From assembly GCA_016235045.1 (NCBI GenBank), contig JACRME010000001.1:124001-188000 (forward strand): DNA of 64,000 nucleotides, in the 5' to 3' direction. Source of the DNA: Nitrosomonadales bacterium (GTDB lineage: Bacteria; Pseudomonadota; Gammaproteobacteria; Burkholderiales; Gallionellaceae). Below the pieces are notes generated by a model. The model was not told the DNA's origin, did no database searches, and worked only from the letters and a program-made list of their open reading frames with translations. Positions within the stretch are counted from its first letter, which is position 1; every line of letters starts with the position of its first letter. Below, piece by piece: positions 36,630-45,449 of this stretch. Made by a program: the position numbers and the translations under genes.

Positions 36630-37226
36630 ATGTACGGAACACCTTTGCCCCAGGCCGCATTCGAACAGTTGTTTCTCGAAGCCCACACCAACAACGCATG
36701 GCAGGACAAACCCGTTGCCGACGAATTGCTGCAGCGCCTCTACGACACCTTGCGCATGGGCCCGACCTCGATGAATTGCTCTCCCGCACGCCTCGTGTTC
36801 GTAAAATCAAGAGCCGCAAAGGAAAAACTTGAGCCCGCGCTTCTGGAGGGCAACCGTGCCAAAACCATGGCCGCGCCGGTCACCGTCATCATCGGTTATG
36901 ACACTCGCTTCCACGACAAGCTGCCCAAACTGTTCCCGAACAATCCCAAGGCGCGCGACCTGTTTGCGGGCAATGCCGCGCTTTCCGATACCACCGCCTT
37001 CCGCAACGGCACGCTGCAGGGCGCGTACCTGATCCTCGCCGCCCGCGCGCTGGGGCTGGACTGCGGCCCGATGTCCGGTTTCGACAACGCCGCCGTGGAT
37101 CAACTGTTCTTTGCGGGAACAAATGCGAAATCCAATTTCCTCTGCAACCTCGGCTACGGCGACCCAAAAGGCGTTTATCCGCGCAATCCGCGGCTTGGTT
37201 TTGCCGAGGCCTGCAGCATTGTCTAG
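36630..37226 (+). CDS. RutE/HadB-family nitroreductase (malonic semialdehyde reductase type)
   Basis: A 198-residue FMN nitroreductase-fold protein. [50 protein letters not shown] and [30 protein letters not shown] are the family landmarks. RutE reduces malonic semialdehyde in uracil degradation, but no rut genes are nearby; many free-standing members exist. The ribosome site is a GGAG nine bases before ATG. Confidence 0.85.
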   Translation: MYGTPLPQAAFEQLFLEAHTNNAWQDKPVADELLQRLYDTLRMGPTSMNCSPARLVFVKSRAAKEKLEPALLEGNRAKTMAAPVTVIIGYDTRFHDKLPKLFPNNPKARDLFAGNAALSDTTAFRNGTLQGAYLILAARALGLDCGPMSGFDNAAVDQLFFAGTNAKSNFLCNLGYGDPKGVYPRNPRLGFAEACSIV

Positions 37227-37245
37227 CGGGGAATTGGCGCCAGCA

Positions 37246-37962
37246 ATGAGCAAGCTTCCTCTCGACCGCATCCTGCAATCGCAAGGTTTCGGCACGCGCA
37301 AGTGGTGCCAGCGCCTGATCGAGGATGGCGATGTCGCCATTGCAGGCGAGGTCATCGCCGACACGCGCAGCAGTTTCGAGACCGGGAATCTGGAATTCAG
37401 CGTGTACGGCGAACCCTGGCGCTATCGCGAGCATGTCTACATCGCGCTGAACAAACCCGTCGACTACGAATGTTCACGCAAGCCCAGCCATCACCCCGGT
37501 GTACTGTCGTTGTTGCCCGAACAATTCGCGCTGCGCGACGTGCAGCCGGTCGGCCGTCTCGACCACGACACCACCGGCCTGCTGCTGATGTCCGACGACG
37601 GTTCGTTCATCCATGCGCAATCCTCGCCCAAACGCCATGTCCCCAAAGTGTATGTCGCCACCACGCACGATGCGGTAACGCCGCAACTGGTCGGGCATCT
37701 GCTGACAGGCGTAAAACTGCACGATGAACCCGCCCCGCTCGCCGCCATCGTGTGCGAGAAGCTGGATGAACACCGACTCAAGATCGTGCTGGAACAGGGC
37801 AAGTACCATCAGGTGAAACGCATGCTGGCCGCCGCGGGCAACCATTGCGTAGCGCTGTGCCGCATCCAGATCGGCGGATTGAAACTCGAAACGCTGGGAC
37901 TGATGGAAGGAGAATGGTGCTACCTGGAAGAACCGCAGCGGGAACTGCTCACGGCAGCCTGA
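37246..37962 (+). CDS. RsuA-family pseudouridine synthase
   Basis: A 238-residue enzyme with an N-terminal S4 domain (LDRILQSQGFGTRKWCQRLI) and the catalytic GRLDHDTTGLLL; the end has GKYHQVKRMLAAAGNHCVALCRIQIG. This matches RsuA (16S U516), though RluE-type cannot be excluded. The start at 37246 lies 17 bases after the preceding gene's stop. An unusually polar KPVDYECSRKPSHHPGV replaces the commoner KPxGxxC segment. Confidence 0.88.
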   Translation: MSKLPLDRILQSQGFGTRKWCQRLIEDGDVAIAGEVIADTRSSFETGNLEFSVYGEPWRYREHVYIALNKPVDYECSRKPSHHPGVLSLLPEQFALRDVQPVGRLDHDTTGLLLMSDDGSFIHAQSSPKRHVPKVYVATTHDAVTPQLVGHLLTGVKLHDEPAPLAAIVCEKLDEHRLKIVLEQGKYHQVKRMLAAAGNHCVALCRIQIGGLKLETLGLMEGEWCYLEEPQRELLTAA

Positions 37963-38010
37963 CCGCCCGTTCTCGCTCGGCCGCCGCCGGGCAACGGCGC
38001 CGCTTCCCGG

Positions 38011-39543
38011 CTAACCCGCGGCAACCGGCGCACGCGCAGCCTGCAAGCGTCCCAGCCAGCTTTCCGCCGCCTCCTCGCTTTGTTTTTCGCACAGCCATTG
38101 ATAGCCGACACGGGAACAATCGTCGCCCATCGAGGGCGACAGGCGGAACGCCTCTTCCAGATAGCCCAAACCGCTGGCATTGCCTTCTTCGAGCAGGGCG
38201 CATCCGTAATAGAAGACCGGTTTGGGATAGCGTTCGCCTTCGCGGCCCAACAGGTCTTCCAGCACATACTTGGCCGCAGCGACCGACCTGAACTCGACCA
38301 GCAGCAGCGCCAGTTCCTGCGCATCCGACACGCTCAGCGCCGCCACGGGTTGTTTTTCCAGATCGGCGATTCGCGTCTTCGAGCGCGTGTAGCGGCGGTG
38401 ATATTTCTGCCATTTGTCCTTTTCTTCGGCCCACCACTTGCCGTCGAATTCGCGCACCAGCGCCGGTGCAAAATTCCCCAGCAAGGCATCGGCTGCACAT
38501 AGCTTGGGCATGGCCGGCAGAGCGGCGCGCTGCCCCATGGCCGTCACCCGTTCGCTCAAACACGGATGAGTGTCGTACACGTCTGACTCGACTTTCCACA
38601 CTTCGGTCAACCGCTCCCTGGTCGCCCACTCATCCATCGTCATCATCAGTAGCTTGCGGATGGCGACATAGGGCATGACCGGCGGCATTTCGTGCTGGGT
38701 GGACTGCGCGTACAGCTTCGGCCAGAAACTCCCGTGCAGCCAGTTCGACAGCAGGCCGATGCGGATCAAAGCGGTGGCGCTGGCTTCCGCCCCGGCAATC
38801 TGGCACGACATCGCATCCGCCTCGTATTCGTTCTGCCTGGACAGCACGAAGGTATAGGCATTGTAGTAAGGCGCGAACCAGTCCAGCATTCCGGCAAGGA
38901 CGCCGTTGACCATATTATTGTCGCGCCTGGTGCGCGCATGCTCATACAGGGTATCGAAGGTGGAACGCTGGCGGTATATCCATCGGCTCAACTTGCCGTG
39001 CCCGCCCGCCAGGTGCCCATACTCGTGCGCCACAATGGCCAGCAATTCCTCAGCCGAAACCGCTTCCAGCAACGGCAAGCCCAGAATCAGGTAATTGCGG
39101 TAGCCGCCGAACAAGCCGAAGCGCGGGCACTGCGCAATCGCCGCATTGAATTCATTCGTGATCAATACATGGTGGATGGGCGCCGCCTGCAGCCGCTCGC
39201 GCAGCGCCGCAATCATCTTGAACAACTGGGGTGCTTCGGCCTCGGTCAATTCCCGTCCCGGCGGCGCGGGAAGCGGGGTAAAGAATACCCGGAACGTCAG
39301 CCACACTATGGGCGCGACGACGACGACCCAACTCGCAAAGAATATTTTGAAGAGCGTATGGACGCCACCCGTCGCTCCAGAAAGCATGAAGTACAAGCCG
39401 AACACCAGGACCAACAACAGCGCAAACAACACCACATACGCGAGTACGCTGATCAGCAGCACTTTGGTGCGAAACGCACCCGGGACGTCCTGCGCTTCGC
39501 TTTGCAGGCTCCACACCAGCGATTCATAGTCCTGTTTTTCCAT
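38011..39543 (-). CDS. M48-family membrane metalloprotease
   Basis: A 510-residue protein. Two hydrophobic segments near the N-terminus (VLLISVLAYVVLFALLLVLV and an IFFASWVVVVAPIVWLTF stretch) precede the zinc motif HEYGH with the third ligand in the NEYEADAMS segment. The C-terminal third is a TPR-like helical region (YGCALLEEGNASGLGYLEEAF). M48 proteases such as HtpX degrade damaged membrane proteins. The start at 39543 (MEKQDYESLVW) follows GGGGG. Confidence 0.88.
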   Translation of the reverse strand: MEKQDYESLVWSLQSEAQDVPGAFRTKVLLISVLAYVVLFALLLVLVFGLYFMLSGATGGVHTLFKIFFASWVVVVAPIVWLTFRVFFTPLPAPPGRELTEAEAPQLFKMIAALRERLQAAPIHHVLITNEFNAAIAQCPRFGLFGGYRNYLILGLPLLEAVSAEELLAIVAHEYGHLAGGHGKLSRWIYRQRSTFDTLYEHARTRRDNNMVNGVLAGMLDWFAPYYNAYTFVLSRQNEYEADAMSCQIAGAEASATALIRIGLLSNWLHGSFWPKLYAQSTQHEMPPVMPYVAIRKLLMMTMDEWATRERLTEVWKVESDVYDTHPCLSERVTAMGQRAALPAMPKLCAADALLGNFAPALVREFDGKWWAEEKDKWQKYHRRYTRSKTRIADLEKQPVAALSVSDAQELALLLVEFRSVAAAKYVLEDLLGREGERYPKPVFYYGCALLEEGNASGLGYLEEAFRLSPSMGDDCSRVGYQWLCEKQSEEAAESWLGRLQAARAPVAAG

Positions 39544-39662
39544 AACCCCCCGCTTCCGCGCCTGAATGCGTGTCCTCAACCCGCCATCCACATCGCCATG
39601 ATAGTGGCTTATGGCGAATATGTGCCAGCCTGTGGGAAGAAATGCGAACTATTTTTGCCCGC

Positions 39663-40337
39663 TCACTCCCGGGCAGCCATCCTGGCGAGCAGTTCCGGAT
39701 TCTCGATCACGATAGATCCGCGCAGCGTCTTGACCGACCCGGCCGCGACCAGTTTGCGCAACAGCTTCGCAATCACTTCACGCGTTGTGCCCAGATGGGC
39801 GGCCAACTCGCTCTGCGTCATGCGCAACTGCCCGTCGGCAACCCCGCGCAGCAGGATGAACTTGGCCAGGCGCGCATTCAGGTTCAGGGAATGAATCTCC
39901 TCCAGTTCTTCCATCAGCCGGAACACCAGCACCGAAAGCGCATGCACGGTCAGGTTCTGGATGGATGGCTCGTTCTGGAACAGCGTACGATAGGTCAGCG
40001 AGGGAATCATGCCGACGCAAGTATCCGGCTCGGTCTGCACCCAGGCCGGATATTGAAGGTTATTGAAGATGCAGTTCAGGGCGAGGATGCAGACTTCGCC
40101 CGGATTGATGAAGTACAGCGTGGCTTCGTTGCCGCCGGGCGAGATCGAGTAAACCCGCAGGCGGCCGCGCACGACGACGTAGGCGCCGGAAACGCTGTTG
40201 CCCTTGTTGATGATGGTTTTCAGCTCGTCGAAATAGTTGAGCTGCATCCCGCATTCGAGCATCTGCTGCCCGCAGACCGACAGGTCGCGAAAGACATCCA
40301 GCGCCTTCAACCCGCCCATCGCCTCGGTACTGTCCAA
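39663..40337 (-). CDS. Crp/Fnr-family transcriptional regulator
   Basis: A 224-residue protein: cyclic-nucleotide-binding fold (about 15-135, SVSGAYVVVRGRLRVYSISPGG), dimerisation helix, and HTH_Crp (about 155-215: RMTQSELAAHLGTTREVIAKLLRKL). The recognition helix keeps Arg-Glu of the Crp/Fnr motif but has Lys in place of the last Arg. No N-terminal cysteine cluster of Fnr is seen, so an oxygen-labile FeS centre is unlikely. It lies 44 bp downstream of the di-haem peroxidase gene on the same strand. A TGTAGC-N4-GCTACA palindrome upstream of that gene is its most likely site. Confidence 0.9.
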   Translation of the reverse strand: MDSTEAMGGLKALDVFRDLSVCGQQMLECGMQLNYFDELKTIINKGNSVSGAYVVVRGRLRVYSISPGGNEATLYFINPGEVCILALNCIFNNLQYPAWVQTEPDTCVGMIPSLTYRTLFQNEPSIQNLTVHALSVLVFRLMEELEEIHSLNLNARLAKFILLRGVADGQLRMTQSELAAHLGTTREVIAKLLRKLVAAGSVKTLRGSIVIENPELLARMAARE

Positions 40338-40381
40338 CGCACCCCCCAGACCTGACCGTTACCGCCAAAGAACCCGGTTCA

Positions 40382-41725
40382 TTACGCTCCGGATTTGCTG
40401 CGCGCCAGGAGCCGGTCGCTGCTCAACGCCTGCAGGAACACAACAATATCGTCCACATCGCGGTCGCTCAGCGGAGCCGACTCGATACGCGCAAGCGTTC
40501 TGTCCCGGCTCGACCAGATGATGGTTTGATTGTCGTTTGCGTCGTTGCTGACCCTTTTCCCGCGCTGCACGGTCGCCATGATACGCACCACTTCAGGCAG
40601 ATTGTCAACACTGCCGTTGTGGAGATAAGGGGCGGTCAGGGCGACATTGCGCAGCGAGGGGATGCGCCAGATGGCCTGTTTGCTGCCGGGCGCGTTGGCC
40701 CCGGCATCCTTGGTCAGGTTATAGCGGTTCACGTATTTCGGGGAATCGAAGACCGGGAACAGGCGTTGCGCCGCAGGCGGTGGATCGAAAACGCTGGCAC
40801 CGCTGAAGTTGGGGCCCGAGTGGCACGATACGCATCCCACCGACTGGAACAGCGCCATCCCGCGCAATTGCGCCGCACTCAGGGCCTTCTCGTCCCCGCG
40901 CACGAAGCGGTCATACGGCGTATCGGTTGTGTTCAGGGTGCGTTCGTAAGCGGCAATGGCCGCTGAAATCTGCCTGATGGTAATCGGCTGATCGGCGCCA
41001 AACGCTTTGGCGAACGACTCGCGGTAGGCAGGATTGTCCCTGATCCGCTGTTCCACCGCTTCCAGGGACGGCATGCCCATCTCGACGGGATTCACCGGCG
41101 GCCCTTTGGCCTGTTCTTCCAGCGAGGCGGCGCGCCCATCCCAGAACAGCACTGCCTGGAATCCCGAGTTCCAGACAGTGGGAGCATTGCGGCTGCCGAG
41201 CTGCCCCTTCACGCCCAAGGAGTCGGAGCGGTGATCCTCTCCCGCCCCCTTGCGCACATCGTGGCAGGAACTGCACGAGAGCGTCCTGTCTATCGACAAA
41301 GCCGGGTCATGGAACAGCCGTTCGCCCAACGCAACTTTTTCCGGCGTCGTCGGATTCCACTCCGGCGCAGGCGCCCTGTCCGGAAGCGTGCGCCAGACAT
41401 AGGCTTTTTGCATGCCTTCCAGACGGATCCTGGGCGTGTCTTTATTCAATTGCTCCCAATCCGTAACCAGGGGCGCTTTTTGCGCTGCCACGTTGCGCTG
41501 AATGGTTTGTTTGGGAAAATTGATAAGCGTCGCGATGATGATCAGCTTGATGGAAAACGCCACCATGCCCGAGCCCAGTATCAACGTCATAAGCCACTTC
41601 CGGGCAGGCGGCAAATTGCTCAGCGGCCCAAGCTCGAATTGAACCATCGACAGCAACACGCTAAAACCAATGATCAGCAAAACGATGCCGACATTCATGA
41701 AACCGATCAACCCGGCCTGTCCCAT
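40382..41725 (-). CDS. di-haem cytochrome c peroxidase family protein (MauG/CcpA-like), membrane-anchored
   Basis: A 447-residue protein. Two N-terminal transmembrane helices (about 8-27 and 44-65) precede the periplasmic di-haem domain with CSSCH (about 151-155) and CVSCH (about 298-302). RNAPTVWNSGFQAVLFWDGRA is typical of bacterial di-haem peroxidases. The two helices are unusual, since CcpA is normally soluble, so this may sit beside the respiratory chain. It is followed by the Crp/Fnr gene and preceded by palindromic operator candidates. Confidence 0.9.
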   Translation of the reverse strand: MGQAGLIGFMNVGIVLLIIGFSVLLSMVQFELGPLSNLPPARKWLMTLILGSGMVAFSIKLIIIATLINFPKQTIQRNVAAQKAPLVTDWEQLNKDTPRIRLEGMQKAYVWRTLPDRAPAPEWNPTTPEKVALGERLFHDPALSIDRTLSCSSCHDVRKGAGEDHRSDSLGVKGQLGSRNAPTVWNSGFQAVLFWDGRAASLEEQAKGPPVNPVEMGMPSLEAVEQRIRDNPAYRESFAKAFGADQPITIRQISAAIAAYERTLNTTDTPYDRFVRGDEKALSAAQLRGMALFQSVGCVSCHSGPNFSGASVFDPPPAAQRLFPVFDSPKYVNRYNLTKDAGANAPGSKQAIWRIPSLRNVALTAPYLHNGSVDNLPEVVRIMATVQRGKRVSNDANDNQTIIWSSRDRTLARIESAPLSDRDVDDIVVFLQALSSDRLLARSKSGA

Positions 41726-41785
41726 ATCCTTCTCCCTGTGCGATAAGCGAATGAGCCGAGGCTAACGGGAATCCGGCGGTGCTTC

Positions 41786-41801
41786 TGTAGCAAAAGCTAC
41801 A
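41786..41801. promoter_or_regulatory. operator candidate 1, TGTAGC-AAAA-GCTACA
   Basis: A perfect 16-bp palindrome with 4-base centre, the half-site spacing of Fnr-type sites but with a different half-site. It lies about 60 bases upstream of the peroxidase ATG. The same core recurs at 41845. Confidence 0.65.
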
Positions 41802-41844
41802 TTGGAGATTCGCAAACGGAAAAAACGGAAAGAAGACCGGTAGC

Positions 41845-41858
41845 GTAGCTTTTGCTAC
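41845..41858. promoter_or_regulatory. operator candidate 2, GTAGC-TTTT-GCTAC
   Basis: The 14-bp core is identical, read on the other strand, to operator 1; centres are 58 bp apart. It lies about 70 bases upstream of the plus-strand ATG at 41928, where an activator would sit. A related GCTAC...GTAGC pair occurs at 41894-41909. Confidence 0.65.
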
Positions 41859-41927
41859 AGATGGGCGGAATCCCGATGGCTACATTGCACGGCGCTACAC
41901 CTTCGTAGCGATACCCAGGAGCCAAAC

Positions 41928-42233
41928 ATGAAACCGATGCGCTTTTTCCTCGACAGCCATGACCGGACACGCAAGACTTTTCCGGAAAAACTGTCGCCTG
42001 AGGATTTCGAGAAGTTTTACGCGCTGTATGAAAAGGCCTGCTACGACGAAAACGTCGTCCCCATCCGCATCCACGTCAGCTATGAAGAGGGGCGCGCTTT
42101 CTGCCTGAACATGGCCGACAATGCCGATGCGGTAAAGCGCGCACATGAACGCGTCGGCCTGCCCTACGATTCCATCGTCGAGGTGGCGACGGCGACGCCG
42201 GGGGATACGTTCTTCCGGCGCAAGGCTGCATAG
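41928..42233 (+). CDS. DUF4242-like small protein
   Basis: A 101-residue soluble protein. MKPMRFFLDSHDRT, LSPEDFEKFYALYEKACYDENVV and FCLNMADNADAVKRAHERVGLPYDSIVEV follow the DUF4242 ferredoxin-like pattern, a family that includes a nickel-binding protein from Streptomyces. Divergent from the peroxidase gene and sharing its upstream palindromes, so likely co-regulated. The ATG is preceded by CCAGGAGCC. Confidence 0.65.
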   Translation: MKPMRFFLDSHDRTRKTFPEKLSPEDFEKFYALYEKACYDENVVPIRIHVSYEEGRAFCLNMADNADAVKRAHERVGLPYDSIVEVATATPGDTFFRRKAA

Positions 42234-42278
42234 ATACCAACACCGCGCCCTCGTCGATTCCCGTCGGGGGCGCTGGCT

Positions 42279-43583
42279 CTAATCGACCTGCCCTGAAGTC
42301 ACATAGCGGCAAAACGTCTCGCGAATGAACAGTGTCGCAATCAGGCCCATGAGCGAGAACCCCGCGAGGATGGCAATTCCGGCCCGATAGTCGCCCAATC
42401 CGAGCGGCGCACCTTCCGCAGCGGCATGCGCCCGGTCGATGGCCCAACCCACCAGCGGCTGCAGGATTGCCGTGCCCAGAAAAGCACCGACGTTCACTAC
42501 GCTGGTCGCCATGCCGGAAAGCGCGGGCGGGTTCACTTCCTTGGCGCATGACCAGCTCAGCGTGAAGCTGGGCGCGCACAGACCCATCGCAAAGAACAGC
42601 GCGTAACCGGCCGCGCTGCTCATCGGCATGCCGGCGAGCAGCGGTAACCAGCACAAGCAATAGCCCAACGCCCCCGCGATCATCACCGGCTTGCGCCGCC
42701 CGATGCGGTCCGACAAATTGCCGATGAACAATGCGCCGACCGCAAAACCGGTCAGCAGCAGGGTCGTGTGATTGGCGGCGACCGCACGATCCATGCCATA
42801 CGCGTCGCGCAGGAACGGAACCGCCCACAAGCCGCCGAAGGCGAACAGCGACCCCGCCAGCCCCATGTTCACCCACAGCCCCGGCCAGGTCGCGCGGTTT
42901 TTCAGGACGATCAGCAGGCCGTCGTACCAATGTCCCTCGTGCGCGGGGTGCGCTGCCTTGCCGTCCAGTTCGCGCAAGCTCGGCAATCCGGCCTCGCCCG
43001 GATGGTTGCGCACCAGCAGCCAGGCCAGCAGCGCAAGCAGCAGTGAAAACCCGCCTATCGTTACGAACGCGGTGCGCCATGAGATATAGGTCAGCACCCA
43101 GGCCAGCGGAGCCGCCGCCAGCAGCGAGCCGGTATTGCCGAGCAGGATGGTCAGCCCCGTCATGGTGGCGAAATGCCGGTCGTGGAACCATGCCGCATTG
43201 AGTTTGAGCAGCGCAATGAACGTGACCGACACGCCGAGGCCCACCAGCAGGCGGCCGACCGAGGCCGCCGCCAGCGTATCCGCCGTGCCGAACAGCAGCG
43301 AACCGATGCCGGCAATCACCCCGCCGATGGCGACCACGCGCCGCGCCCCCATCGTGTCGACCAGGACACCGGTGGGCACCTGCATCACCATGTACACATA
43401 GAAATATGTGGCCGCCAAACCGCCCAATTCTGCCGCGCTGGCATGGAACGTCTGTTGCAGATCGGACGAGATCGCCGCCGGGGCAAAGCGATGGAAGAAA
43501 GAAAGGATGTATGCCAGACCGACGATTATGAACGCGGTCCAGCGCAAACGAAAAAGCAAGCGCGATTGATGTGTGTCCAGCAT
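42279..43583 (-). CDS. MFS transporter
   Basis: A 434-residue 12-helix transporter. GVLVDTMGARRVVAIGG and GNLSDRIGRRKPVMIAGAL are the two A-like cytoplasmic motifs between helices 2-3 and 8-9. MLDTHQSRLLFRLRWTAFIIVGLAYILSFFHRFAP at the start is typical of the ACS/oxalate-formate-type group. Substrate unknown. It converges on the DUF4242-like gene. Confidence 0.88.
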   Translation of the reverse strand: MLDTHQSRLLFRLRWTAFIIVGLAYILSFFHRFAPAAISSDLQQTFHASAAELGGLAATYFYVYMVMQVPTGVLVDTMGARRVVAIGGVIAGIGSLLFGTADTLAAASVGRLLVGLGVSVTFIALLKLNAAWFHDRHFATMTGLTILLGNTGSLLAAAPLAWVLTYISWRTAFVTIGGFSLLLALLAWLLVRNHPGEAGLPSLRELDGKAAHPAHEGHWYDGLLIVLKNRATWPGLWVNMGLAGSLFAFGGLWAVPFLRDAYGMDRAVAANHTTLLLTGFAVGALFIGNLSDRIGRRKPVMIAGALGYCLCWLPLLAGMPMSSAAGYALFFAMGLCAPSFTLSWSCAKEVNPPALSGMATSVVNVGAFLGTAILQPLVGWAIDRAHAAAEGAPLGLGDYRAGIAILAGFSLMGLIATLFIRETFCRYVTSGQVD

Positions 43584-43721
43584 GCGGATTTACCGGCGTC
43601 CCAGCCGCGCCTCGGTGGCGCGGCATTTTTTTGGATCATGGCATCGGATGACGCCCCGCACAAGCCCGCGTCGCGCCGGAACCCCTTCCGGCGCGGCCAA
43701 ACATCCGTCGCGCGCAGTTAC

Positions 43722-44015
43722 TCAGACACAACCGGTCGGTTTGGGCATGCCGCCATATTTGGTGATCGGCTTCATCGGCCCGGTCATCCACAGGTCGAAC
43801 ACTTCCTTCTGGTCTTGTTCGATGTATTTGGCGAACTTGCGGATCGGCGGCACCGAGGCGAATTCTTCGAAGAAATCACGCGCCTTCATGATTTGTCCCC
43901 ATTTCTGATCGTTCAACTCGTAGCCATCCTCTTCGGCCATGGCACGGCCAATCTCCGGCGTCCAGTCGCTCATATCAACGAGATAGCCATCTCCGTCACG
44001 TTTCGGGATTTGCAT
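43722..44015 (-). CDS. tusE: DsrC/TusE-family sulfur carrier
   Basis: A 97-residue protein with MQIPKRDGDGYLVDMSDW..., FFEEFASVPPIRKFAKYIE and the C-terminal PKPTGCV. The final Cys, second to last, is the sulfur-carrying residue of the family. The second cysteine that true DsrC has about ten residues earlier (GACK...) is replaced (MKPITKYGG), so this is a TusE-like or RspA-like single-Cys protein, and dissimilatory sulfite reductase use is unlikely. The start at 44015 follows AAAGGTG. No other tus/dsr genes are near. Confidence 0.85.
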   Translation of the reverse strand: MQIPKRDGDGYLVDMSDWTPEIGRAMAEEDGYELNDQKWGQIMKARDFFEEFASVPPIRKFAKYIEQDQKEVFDLWMTGPMKPITKYGGMPKPTGCV

Positions 44016-44208
44016 GATCAACACCTTTCTATTTGGATTAAGCAGGCTACATTCAACCTTACCGTAGTGTTTTAGTCAACTACTCTGAGGGTGGGGATTT
44101 TGTTCGTGCCTGAGCGCTGTTGTGCCAAGAACGAGCTTCGGGCAGTTTTGGCGTGCTTTTCGATTATCATGCCCCGATTCATTTCGACGCATCGAATCAG
44201 GTAATTTC

Positions 44209-44763
44209 ATGGCCATCAAAGCAACTGTCTTCAAAGCCAATCTGCAGATCGCGGATATGGAACGTCACTACTATCAGGACCATACCCTCACCCTGGCGCG
44301 CCATCCCTCGGAAACGGACGAGCGCATGATGGTGCGGTTGCTGGCGTTTGCGCTGCATGCGCACGAATATCTGGAATTCGGCCAGGGCATGACCGACGAA
44401 GACGCGGCCGACTTGTGGCGCAAGGATTTGACCGGCGCCATCGAACTGTGGATCGACGTCGGCATTCCCGACGAGAAACTGATCCGCAAAGCCTGCGGTC
44501 GCGCCGGACAAGTAGTGGTGTATTGCTACGGCGGACGCGTCGCCGACATGTGGTTTGCCCAGAACAGCGCCCAGTTCGTCCGGCAGAAGAATCTCACCAT
44601 CGTCAACCTACCACCAGCCAGTACGCAGGCACTGGCCAAACTGGCCCAGCGCAACATGAACCTGCAATGCACGATTCAGGATGGACAGGTGTGGCTGGGC
44701 GACGGCGATGCCAGCGTGCAGGTAGAGCGGATTACCCTGAAGACGGCCGGCGACGGGCACTGA
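44209..44763 (+). CDS. yaeQ: YaeQ family protein
   Basis: A 184-residue protein with the family opening MAIKATVFKANLQIADMERHYY and the block SETDERMMVRLLAFALHAHE. YaeQ has a PD-(D/E)XK nuclease-like fold; its role is unclear (a link to RfaH suppression in E. coli is reported for the family). The start at 44209 is chosen by family alignment. The upstream gap from 44025 holds no feature I can name. Confidence 0.9.
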   Translation: MAIKATVFKANLQIADMERHYYQDHTLTLARHPSETDERMMVRLLAFALHAHEYLEFGQGMTDEDAADLWRKDLTGAIELWIDVGIPDEKLIRKACGRAGQVVVYCYGGRVADMWFAQNSAQFVRQKNLTIVNLPPASTQALAKLAQRNMNLQCTIQDGQVWLGDGDASVQVERITLKTAGDGH

Positions 44764-44791
44764 CTTCGAGCACCCATCGCGGCGTGCGGGA

Positions 44792-45124
44792 TTAGGGTGC
44801 GGTTGCTTTCGCGATCAGCTTCTGCAACTCGCCCTGTTCATACAGGGACGCCATGATGTCGGAGCCGCCGATCAACTCGCCCTTGAGGTAAAGCTGGGGG
44901 AAAGTCGGGAAGTCGGCGTAATACTTCAGGTTGTCGTACACCTCCTGGTCGGCCAGCACATTCACCGCGACATACTTGTCGACGCCGCAAGCCTTGAGCA
45001 CCTGTGCGGCGCGCCCGGAAAAACCGCATTGCGGAAACTGTGGTGTCCCCTTCATGTAAAGCACAACGGGATTTTCGGTAACCGTCTTCCCGATCTTTTC
45101 CAGCGCAATTGTCTTTGCGTCCAT
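44792..45124 (-). CDS. grxD: monothiol glutaredoxin Grx4 (CGFS type)
   Basis: A 110-residue CGFS glutaredoxin with PQCGFSGRA. It carries [2Fe-2S] clusters with BolA or glutathione. VVLYMKGTPQFPQCGFS and DFPTFPQLYLKGELIGGSDI are standard. Start taken at 45124, since GGGGAG lies six bases upstream; 45130 is possible. It follows bolA by 17 bp, the natural pairing of the two partner proteins. Confidence 0.96.
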   Translation of the reverse strand: MDAKTIALEKIGKTVTENPVVLYMKGTPQFPQCGFSGRAAQVLKACGVDKYVAVNVLADQEVYDNLKYYADFPTFPQLYLKGELIGGSDIMASLYEQGELQKLIAKATAP

Positions 45125-45141
45125 GCTCATCTCCCCATCTA

Positions 45142-45378
45142 TCATGTTCGTTGCGACCATTGTTCCGGCGTAAAAGTTTTCATCGACAGCGCATGGATGT
45201 CCTCCATCCTGTCGCCCAGAACCCGGTAGACAAGCTGATGCTGCTGCAGCATCCCCTTGCCCTCGAATGCCGCACTCACGATCACCGCCTCGAAGTGGCG
45301 TCCGTCGCCATCGACGCTGATGTACTCGCACTGCAGTCCCTGCTCGATATAGGCCTTGACGTCATCCGGTGTCACCAT
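45142..45378 (-). CDS. BolA-family protein (IbaG/YrbA type)
   Basis: A 78-residue BolA-fold protein. HFEAVIVSAAFEGKGMLQQHQLVYRVLGD holds the conserved His/loop, and DIHALSMKTF ends the core. Small IbaG-type members bind Grx4 through a shared FeS cluster, and grxD lies just downstream. The ATG at 45378 is preceded by GGAG. Confidence 0.93.
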   Translation of the reverse strand: MVTPDDVKAYIEQGLQCEYISVDGDGRHFEAVIVSAAFEGKGMLQQHQLVYRVLGDRMEDIHALSMKTFTPEQWSQRT

Positions 45379-45449
45379 TCTTAATCTCCTCGCGTTCGGG
45401 GAACGTAGTCTAGCGCGATTCGACGCCCGGACACCAATCGCGGCGGGGC

